Shown piece by piece: positions 34,754 through 40,859 of a stretch of DNA of 64,000 nt. The stretch's first letter is position 1, and each line of letters opens with the position of its first letter. A program made the translations under genes and the position numbers. This DNA comes from Endozoicomonas sp. 8E (GTDB taxonomy: Bacteria; Pseudomonadota; Gammaproteobacteria; Pseudomonadales; Endozoicomonadaceae), in assembly GCF_032883915.1 (NCBI RefSeq), contig NZ_CP120717.1, positions 812,501 to 876,500 of the forward strand, in the 5' to 3' direction. The notes under the pieces are model-generated. The model saw nothing but the letters and a program-made list of their open reading frames with translations. It had not been told where the DNA came from and did not search any database.

Positions 34754-35717
34754 GAACCGGGCCTGGTTCACGTTGAAAAATCAGTCAGGCCAACCAGCGG
34801 AGCTGCTGATTTACGATGTAATTGGCGATTGGGCAGGCTTATCTGCCCGGCAACTGGTCAGCAGCCTGAAAGATCTGGACACGGATGACATTACCGTTCG
34901 GATCAACAGCCCCGGTGGCTCAGTGTTTGACGGAGTCGCCATTTACAATGCCCTGCGCTACCACAAGGCTAACATCCATGTTCGGATTGAAGGGCTGGCA
35001 GCCAGTATCGCCAGTGTCATTGCTATGGCAGGCGACACCATACATATGGCTGAAAATGCCTTGCTAATGATTCACAATCCTTTCGGCTGGGTCGGAGGCG
35101 ACGCCGGTGAGTTGCGCAAAATGGCGGATATGTTGGACAAAACCACGGAGGTCATTGCCCAGACCTACTGCAATCGCTGTGAACTGGATCTGAAAGCCAT
35201 GCTGAAACTAATGGATGAGGAGACCTGGTTCACCGCCACTGAAGCCCAAGGCCATGGCCTGATTGATGAGGTGGAAGCGCCGGTAAAAATGGCGGCCCAT
35301 TTTGATCTTTCCAGCTTTATGCATCCACCTCAGCCCGCAAACTCTGAATCTGAAAATGGGGATAAAGGGGCTCATGCCCTGGCAGTAATGACCCTGTGTA
35401 ATCAGGCCGGTTACCCGGAAATGGCAGAAGCTTTTGTCCGCCAGCAACAGGGGATCGAAGACGTCAAAGCGCGTCTGGCGGAATGTGAAACGATCAAATC
35501 CCTGTGTGCAGCAGCGCACTGTGAAGATCGAGCCGGACAGTTTATCCAGTCTGGCAAGACGGAAGCTCAGGTACGCACTGAACTGTTTGATCTGCTCTTG
35601 CAGGATGACGACAGCATCAATAACCAGCTGACACCCGATCAGCAGGATAAAAAAATCCAGCCTCTGGTGGATACCCAGGCCGTTTACCGCAAGCGTAACG
35701 GTCAATCGGTGGCCTGA
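34731..35717 (+). CDS. ClpP/S49-type head maturation protease
   Basis: A 328-aa protein. The N-terminal protease domain has GLAASIASVIAMAGD (catalytic Ser near residue 100) and MIHNPFGWVGGDAGEL (His near 121), in the serine-lysine/ClpP-like fold. A helical C-terminal half (from about residue 215) may act as an internal scaffold, as in lambda gpC/Nu3. It should process the prohead. ATG lies in the portal gene with GAGGAA upstream. Confidence 0.92.
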   Translation: MNKKPLNKNRAWFTLKNQSGQPAELLIYDVIGDWAGLSARQLVSSLKDLDTDDITVRINSPGGSVFDGVAIYNALRYHKANIHVRIEGLAASIASVIAMAGDTIHMAENALLMIHNPFGWVGGDAGELRKMADMLDKTTEVIAQTYCNRCELDLKAMLKLMDEETWFTATEAQGHGLIDEVEAPVKMAAHFDLSSFMHPPQPANSESENGDKGAHALAVMTLCNQAGYPEMAEAFVRQQQGIEDVKARLAECETIKSLCAAAHCEDRAGQFIQSGKTEAQVRTELFDLLLQDDDSINNQLTPDQQDKKIQPLVDTQAVYRKRNGQSVA

Positions 35718-35768
35718 GATCACTCACCCTTTCATAACTTTCCCTTTCTCACTCAAAGGAACTGAACC

Positions 35769-36149
35769 ATGCCTGTGATGACAGAGCCGGTGCATGCTGG
35801 CGAATTTATCGTGTCCGAAGTAAACAACAGTATCAGCCGGGAGCTGATCGAACTGGCTCCGGATCTGGCGCTACTGCCCGGCACCATTCTTGGCAAGAAT
35901 ACCTCCACAGGTGTTTATGGTCCTATTGATCCGGCTGCTGACACAGGCTTGCAAATGGCCGCTGGAGTGCTTTGGGACCATGTCATTACCGATGCCACAG
36001 GCGGTGAGGGCGTCATTATTGCCCGACTGGCAGAAGTGGATCAGGAGTTACTGGTCTGGCCGGAAGGCATCACTAACGAAGAAAAAACGACGGCTGTCGA
36101 GGAGCTGTCGTCACTGGATATCATTCTCAGGACAGGAGAGCAGGGATGA
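35769..36149 (+). CDS. Head decoration protein (lambda gpD-like)
   Basis: A 126-aa protein with the gpD-like pattern of a disordered N-terminus (MPVMTEPVHAGEFIVSEVN) and a beta barrel (PGTILGKNTSTGVYGPIDPA, then GVIIARLAEVDQELLVW). It trimerises on expanded capsids. AAGGA precedes ATG. It overlaps the capsid gene by 4 nt. Confidence 0.88.
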   Translation: MPVMTEPVHAGEFIVSEVNNSISRELIELAPDLALLPGTILGKNTSTGVYGPIDPAADTGLQMAAGVLWDHVITDATGGEGVIIARLAEVDQELLVWPEGITNEEKTTAVEELSSLDIILRTGEQG

Positions 36150-37141
36150 ACTTGCTGGATATTTTTAACAACGATGCCTTCAGTCTCACCAGCCTGACTG
36201 CAACTCTGAACGATATGCCCTATAAGCCAGGGCGTATCGGTGAACTGGGACTGTTTACTGAAAGTGGCATTAACACCACCACGGCCATTGTGGAGTCACG
36301 GAATGGTGAGCTGATCCTGCTGCCCACTTCTGAGCGGGGTGCTCCGGCTGCCCAGGCTCGCGGAGGCAAGCGGAAGGTACGCAGTTTTGTGATCCCTCAT
36401 ATTCCCTATGACTCCACCATCATTGCTGATGAGGTGCGCAATGTCCGGGCCTTTGGTTCTGAGAGTGCTTTGGAAGGTGTGAAAACGGTGGTTAATGATC
36501 GACTGTCGTCCATGAATGCTAACCATGAAGTGACCCTGGAGCACTTGCGACTGGGAGCCATCAAGGGACAGATTCTCGATGCCGATGGCTCCAGTGTGAT
36601 CTACGACCTGTTTCAGGAATTCGGTGTCACTCAGCAAACTCACACCTTTAAATTCAGTGTGGCTGAAACGGATATCCGGTTAGAGTGTGTGGCTCTTCGC
36701 AGGAAGGTAGACACGGCTCTGGGCGCTCAGCCTTACACTGGATTAAGGGCCTTCTGTGGTGCTGATTTTTATGATGCTCTGGTCGGACACGACTACGTCA
36801 AAGATGCTTACCATCGCTATCAGGACAGCGCTTTACTGCGCAATGATCCCAAGACCGGATTCCGGTTCGGTGATATCGATTGGGAAGAGTATCGCGGGCA
36901 GGTAGGCGATATTCCTTTCATTAAACCGGATGAAGCCTATGTGATCCCGGAAGGCACCGGCATCTTCCGCACCTGGTTCGCCCCAGCGGACTTTATCGAA
37001 ACTGTGAATACCATTGGTCTGCCACGGTACGCGAAACAGAAAATTCTCGACTTCGATAAGGGCGTGCAGGTCCACACTCAGTCCAACCCACTGCCCATCT
37101 GTCTTAAGCCAAGAGCCGTGATCAAATGCAAGGTGAGCTAA
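36146..37141 (+). CDS. Major capsid protein (lambda gpE family)
   Basis: A 331-aa HK97-fold capsid protein. Family blocks are ELGLFTESGINTTTAIVE, PHIPYDSTIIADEVRNVRAF, LRAFCGADFYDALVGH, and the C-terminal FAPADFIETVNTIGLPRYAK. It forms the head shell. ATGA coupling links it to gpD, and the next gene starts within its 3' end. Confidence 0.95.
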   Translation: MNLLDIFNNDAFSLTSLTATLNDMPYKPGRIGELGLFTESGINTTTAIVESRNGELILLPTSERGAPAAQARGGKRKVRSFVIPHIPYDSTIIADEVRNVRAFGSESALEGVKTVVNDRLSSMNANHEVTLEHLRLGAIKGQILDADGSSVIYDLFQEFGVTQQTHTFKFSVAETDIRLECVALRRKVDTALGAQPYTGLRAFCGADFYDALVGHDYVKDAYHRYQDSALLRNDPKTGFRFGDIDWEEYRGQVGDIPFIKPDEAYVIPEGTGIFRTWFAPADFIETVNTIGLPRYAKQKILDFDKGVQVHTQSNPLPICLKPRAVIKCKVS

Positions 37142-37425
37142 GTGATCTGAAACGGCAGTTACTGGCTACCTTTGGAGAGGCAGTCACACTGAAAAAGTCA
37201 GATGACAGTAGGCTGGAAGTGACGGGCATTCTGACTCGCGAGCTGGTGCCTACGGGTCCTTATGAACAAGTTCTACAAGAGGTAACTACATTGGCATTGC
37301 CTAATGATGTAAAGGTGAGCCGAGGTGACGAGGTGATCTCTGCAGCACAACAATGGACCATTGACCGGAAACTGAAAGGCGATGGTCAAATGAACTGGTG
37401 GTCACTCCATGAAGCTGGAGCTTGA
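37126..37425 (+). CDS. Head-tail joining protein (gpFII-like position)
   Basis: A 99-aa beta-rich protein directly after the capsid gene, overlapping it by 16 nt and the gpZ-like gene by 17 nt. The position and size fit the lambda FI/FII connector group. Sequence signals are weak, with VTLKKSDDSRLEVTGILTRE the most conserved-looking part, so the role is mainly positional. Confidence 0.65.
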   Translation: MQGELSDLKRQLLATFGEAVTLKKSDDSRLEVTGILTRELVPTGPYEQVLQEVTTLALPNDVKVSRGDEVISAAQQWTIDRKLKGDGQMNWWSLHEAGA

Positions 37426-38011
37426 GCTGAATGACAGCATTGATGAGTTGATCCGTTACTTCAAGAATACTCCGGAAACTCTCCAGCTCGCCATTCGAAG
37501 ATCATTGAGGAAGTTATCCCGGTTTGCTGAACGACGAACCCTGAGAGCATTAGCCCGAGAGCAAGGCATTACTCAAAAGAAGCTGAAAGAGCTGGGCCGG
37601 GTCAAGGTCAATCTCCTGCAACCGGGCGAGCGGGGGAGTGAAGGTTACAGTCTGGTGATCTGGATTGGTGCCTGGGATATACCGGCTCATTATCTGGGCA
37701 AACCCAGACAGACCAGACAAGGTGTCAGAACTGGCAAGCATTTCTGGGGAGGGGCTTTTTTAATGCAGCCGGTCAATGCTACACACTCGATGGTCTTCAG
37801 ACGAAAAGCCAACTGGCGGCATAAATACCAGCGCTCCAAAAAATCCGGTCGCATGATGTGGATGGGCTTGCCCCTGGAAAAGAAGACTTTGCCGATCCTG
37901 AACAGTGCCATTCAAGTACTGGAAAAGCTTCAGCCCATTTTACTGGAGCGGTTTGCCACCCTGATGCAGCAAGAACTGAATTTCATCGTCAACGGAGCCG
38001 GTCATGCTTAA
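37409..38011 (+). CDS. Minor tail protein Z-like (tail completion)
   Basis: A 200-aa basic protein. KLSRFAERRTLRALAREQ, then GVRTGKHFWGGAFLM and RRKANWRHKYQ..SGRMMW are typical of prophage tail protein Z. It should complete the tail where it joins the head. It overlaps both neighbours by a few bases. Confidence 0.8.
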   Translation: MKLELELNDSIDELIRYFKNTPETLQLAIRRSLRKLSRFAERRTLRALAREQGITQKKLKELGRVKVNLLQPGERGSEGYSLVIWIGAWDIPAHYLGKPRQTRQGVRTGKHFWGGAFLMQPVNATHSMVFRRKANWRHKYQRSKKSGRMMWMGLPLEKKTLPILNSAIQVLEKLQPILLERFATLMQQELNFIVNGAGHA

Positions 38012-38405
38012 CCCAGAACAACAACTGGTTAGCCTTTTGGTAGGTGTTCTGGAGACAGTGTGTAATCAGGTATTGTTGGGCCATGCTGCCAGCGGCATTG
38101 AACAGGGTCTGAAGCCGCCAGCCGTACTGGTGCAACTGGAATCAATCAGTGAATTACAACAACAGGGCAGCCGTCGTAAAGATCAATGGCTTTTTAATCT
38201 CAGTGCTGTAGTGCCCACCAATGATCAGGCAACTTATGCCTTGCTGGAGCTCTCCAGAACGATTCGCCAAGCCCTGAGCAATGATAAAGCCCTGTCAGAA
38301 CATTGCCGCAAGCTGACCTTCTCTGAAACCCAGTTTGATATTGCTCCCAGCCAGGGACAATTGTCCTTCGCAGATATCACCCTAACCCTCGAAACCGTCT
38401 TTTAA
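38004..38405 (+). CDS. Minor tail protein U-like (tail terminator)
   Basis: A 133-aa protein in the place of lambda gpU, after Z. An N-terminal helix and a beta sheet (KPPAVLVQLESISELQQQG, then QWLFNLSAVVPTNDQATYAL, and DIAPSQGQLSFADITLTLE) match the gpU fold layout. It stops tail-tube growth. The call is based on order and length as much as on sequence. Confidence 0.75.
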   Translation: MLNPEQQLVSLLVGVLETVCNQVLLGHAASGIEQGLKPPAVLVQLESISELQQQGSRRKDQWLFNLSAVVPTNDQATYALLELSRTIRQALSNDKALSEHCRKLTFSETQFDIAPSQGQLSFADITLTLETVF

Positions 38406-38430
38406 ATCCTCTTCAAGGAAGGAGAATTCT

Positions 38431-39174
38431 ATGTCTACTATCGACCGCAGCTTTATCGGCGCAGGCAGTATCCATATTCAACCCTACGACAAATCCGCAC
38501 CACTCTTGCCCATCGGCAATGTCAGTGAGTTTAACTTCAGCTTTGAAGAAGATCGTAAAGAGTTGAAAAACTATCTGGGCGGTGGTGGCAATCGCAATGT
38601 TATCAGCCGAGTGTCGGGTATTACTGCCAATCTGGTAGCTCATGATTTTACCGCCAGCAATATCTCCCTGGCACTGCGAGGCAGTGTTACTGAGGCTTCG
38701 ATCACGCCGGTGACTGATGAAGCGCAAGAAACCTATGGTGTGGCAGGTGAACTGATTCCTTTCCAGCGGTTACCTGATTTGAGTCAGACCATCACGGTAA
38801 AAGACAGCCTGGATACCGTATTGGTAGAAGGTGACGACTACCAACTGATGAAATCTGGCATTCAGGTCATTGAAGGTGGAGGTATTGATGATCAGGGCAT
38901 CAAGGTCAGCTACACCCCACTTAAGGCTAATATGGTTCAAGCACTCGTAGAGTCCGGGCGGGAGTTTACCTTGTTTATGGAAGGATTGAATGATGCTCAG
39001 GAGGGCTTGCCCTTCAATATCCGGGTGCATCGGGTGAAGTTCTCGCCGGTACAGAATCTGGGTTTTATCTCGGATGACTTCGCCAGCATTCCCCTACAAG
39101 TCGATGTGCTGGCGGATACGGCGATTTCAGGGAGTGGGCTGAGTGCATTTATGCAACTGGATCTGGCGGGGTAG
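38431..39174 (+). CDS. Major tail tube protein (gpV-like)
   Basis: A 247-aa protein, the usual length for gpV-type tube proteins. The beta-sandwich begins SFIGAGSIHIQPYDKSAPLL and includes FNFSFEEDRKELKNYLGGGG, then a central QTITVKDSLDTVLVEGDDYQ and a C-terminal FMEGLNDAQEGLPFNIRVHR. AAGGAAGGAG precedes it. Lambda has G/GT next, but here an AT-rich accessory block follows. Confidence 0.85.
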   Translation: MSTIDRSFIGAGSIHIQPYDKSAPLLPIGNVSEFNFSFEEDRKELKNYLGGGGNRNVISRVSGITANLVAHDFTASNISLALRGSVTEASITPVTDEAQETYGVAGELIPFQRLPDLSQTITVKDSLDTVLVEGDDYQLMKSGIQVIEGGGIDDQGIKVSYTPLKANMVQALVESGREFTLFMEGLNDAQEGLPFNIRVHRVKFSPVQNLGFISDDFASIPLQVDVLADTAISGSGLSAFMQLDLAG

Positions 39175-39231
39175 TCGCTGACATTTATAGGTGTTCTGAT
39201 TTGAGGCAGTATAGATGGTCAATGGACCGAG

Positions 39232-39855
39232 TTACTTTTGCCAACTCATATTTTCAAGGGTTTCCATATACTCATTAGACCTCGCTTGAAGCTCGCTAAG
39301 CTCCTTTCTGAAAGTGATGCAGTCGTAATTATCTGATTCTATTTGGGGATGCCATTTTGTGGTGAATGGTCTTATGTGTTTGGTCAGAAACTGGTTTGAT
39401 GACTTTTGAAATTGAATACAGGATTCTCCATAAGAATGACAAATGTCTCTTTGATTTTGAAATAATGAATAAATACTTTTTAGTGCAGAGCGGTTGCAAC
39501 CTGAAATTTTTTCTAATGCTATTGTCGTTACTCTGCTGGAAAGCTCTATATAAAAATCAAAAGCAGCATTTTTATTATCTTCTTGATGGTTTTTAGATTT
39601 TTTGCCGAAGTGGTTTTCAAAGAAGTATAGAAATAAAATGATTTTGTCCGGATCTTTTTGTTTTCTTAATTTTGAAATTTTATTTCTGTTTAAATATGAT
39701 TCAAGTGATCCTTTATTTTCTTTATTGTGGAAGTAATAAAAACAATTAGTGAAAAAATCTTTTTTTGGTACTCCTGATGTTTTTAATTTTTCTTCCAGTT
39801 TATTGCATAGATCTACAACTATAGGGTTTTCTCTATTGCTCATAGGGTTGCTCAT
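39232..39855 (-). CDS. Hypothetical protein of the TIR cassette
   Basis: A 207-aa protein of low GC, rich in Lys, Asn and Phe, that I do not recognise. The first 90 residues (LCNKLEEKLKTSGVPKKDFF, LESYLNRNKISKLRKQKD) are helical and basic and could bind DNA. The second half is a probable four-helix region. It faces away from the palindromic repeats at 39903-39960, which lie just before its start, so it may be the regulator of the cassette. Its AT content and strand differ from the tail genes. Confidence 0.6.
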   Translation of the reverse strand: MSNPMSNRENPIVVDLCNKLEEKLKTSGVPKKDFFTNCFYYFHNKENKGSLESYLNRNKISKLRKQKDPDKIILFLYFFENHFGKKSKNHQEDNKNAAFDFYIELSSRVTTIALEKISGCNRSALKSIYSLFQNQRDICHSYGESCIQFQKSSNQFLTKHIRPFTTKWHPQIESDNYDCITFRKELSELQARSNEYMETLENMSWQK

Positions 39856-39902
39856 AGTTTTGGTGAAAACGAGAATTTTAGATCATATAATGGGTGTACG
39901 CC

Positions 39903-39960
39903 ATTTTCCCCTGAAAATGGAATTTTTCCCCTGAAAATGCAGTTTTTTCCCCTGACAAAG
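39903..39960. repeat. Three tandem palindromic units (TTTTCCCCTGAAAA)
   Basis: Three units of about 19-20 bp follow each other. The first, CCATTTTCCCCTGAAAATGG, has perfect 8-bp arms and a CCCT loop. The second keeps the pattern and the third is cut short. They lie between the divergent genes 39232-39855 and 40017-40166, where a repressor or RNA structure could control both. Confidence 0.75.
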
Positions 39961-40016
39961 ATGCCAGAGATATTCATACTTACCTGTGCATTATCAAGCA
40001 ATATGGTGTAATTATC

Positions 40017-40166
40017 ATGGCTAAGAAAATTGATCCTGAAGATAATCAGGCTAATCAGAAAAATCCAAATACAGGGACTGATGGTACAAATCGTCAGTAT
40101 GATCAAGCTCAGGGAAATAGAGGGAAAGAGTTAAATCCAAACCAAAAACCAACCAGTGGTGAATGA
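40017..40166 (+). CDS. Tiny hydrophilic protein 1 of the TIR cassette
   Basis: A 49-aa protein (begins MAKKIDPEDNQANQKN, ends NQKPTSGE) with almost no hydrophobic residues: Asn, Gln, Gly, Asp and Lys dominate. It is probably disordered. The start has no strong ribosome site. The stop overlaps the next tiny gene's ATG (ATGA). I do not recognise it. Confidence 0.5.
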   Translation: MAKKIDPEDNQANQKNPNTGTDGTNRQYDQAQGNRGKELNPNQKPTSGE

Positions 40167-40291
40167 AAATGTCAAAGATCCAACCTAAACGTGCTCCAGC
40201 TGCTCGCCCCGTGGTACCTAACTGGCCTAGTAAAAAGCCCGGCAGGCCTTCAGGGAAAAAACGTGATAATAATCCTCCGAAAGTAGGATAG
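40163..40291 (+). CDS. Tiny Pro/Lys-rich protein 2 of the TIR cassette
   Basis: A 42-aa basic protein with repeated Pro, Arg and Lys (KIQPKRAPAARPVVPNWP, then SKKPGRPSGKKR). It lacks hydrophobic segments and is likely disordered; a nucleic-acid or partner-protein binding peptide is possible. It starts on the ATGA overlap with tiny protein 1 and faces the TIR gene. A second ATG three codons in is also possible. Confidence 0.55.
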   Translation: MKMSKIQPKRAPAARPVVPNWPSKKPGRPSGKKRDNNPPKVG

Positions 40292-40330
40292 GTTTTCATA
40301 ATCAGGGCAGCTTAGCTGCCCTCCTTTAGG

Positions 40331-40759
40331 TTAGCTCGAAAGCCATTGAGACAATGTAGATTGATCCCAATCATAGATTTTTTCTTCCATGATGTACTTG
40401 GGCATACCTGCAGTACAGCAATTTCTATGTCTCAGTAGTAGTAAATATTTATTATTACCATGTATATTTAAAAAAGTTTCTATTTCCCATTCTACCCATT
40501 CACTGCTATGAGTATTTTCTCCAATGATAACAAGTAGTCTGTTACTTCTTTCTAATAGTTGATGAATTTTGTTTCTTACTTCACTAGCGGCTTCATGATG
40601 CGGTGATTTTGTGATTATATGGCCATATTCGTTCTTTATTGGTCCAGGTAAGGACTCGTCAATAAATTTTATCTTGTTATTTGAATTTTTAGCGATAGAT
40701 TGAATACCTCGTACATATTGCACGTCCTCAGATTTGTAGCTGATGAAAAGATGTAACAA
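40331..40759 (-). CDS. TIR-like domain protein (ThsB-type candidate)
   Basis: A 142-aa single-domain protein. MLHLFISYKSEDVQYVRGI is the TIR/ThsB-like first strand and helix. NRLLVIIGENTHSSEWVEWEIETFL is the central block of TIR-like defence proteins, where hydrophobic-IG-x-x-T is followed by W-x-x-x-E-I. The start is TTG at 40759 with GGGAG upstream. In Thoeris such proteins sense infection and make a cyclic ADP-ribose-type signal. No ThsA-like effector gene is adjacent, so it may act alone or with the two tiny genes. The region is very AT-rich. Confidence 0.7.
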   Translation of the reverse strand: MLHLFISYKSEDVQYVRGIQSIAKNSNNKIKFIDESLPGPIKNEYGHIITKSPHHEAASEVRNKIHQLLERSNRLLVIIGENTHSSEWVEWEIETFLNIHGNNKYLLLLRHRNCCTAGMPKYIMEEKIYDWDQSTLSQWLSS

Positions 40760-40859
40760 GGTTCTTACTCCCAGAAGGTTAAATTTAACTAATCAGGAGT
40801 AAGCATATCAGGCATTTAATACTTCATATGATTTTTTTATTTGACTCATGGAGGGAGCC

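Noticed and set aside
39903-39960. CRISPR-like array from the palindromic units
   Set aside because: Three adjacent units, no spacers between them and no cas genes.
40331-40759. Complete Thoeris system
   Set aside because: Only a TIR/ThsB-like gene is seen. No ThsA-like NADase, SIR2 or SLOG gene is adjacent.
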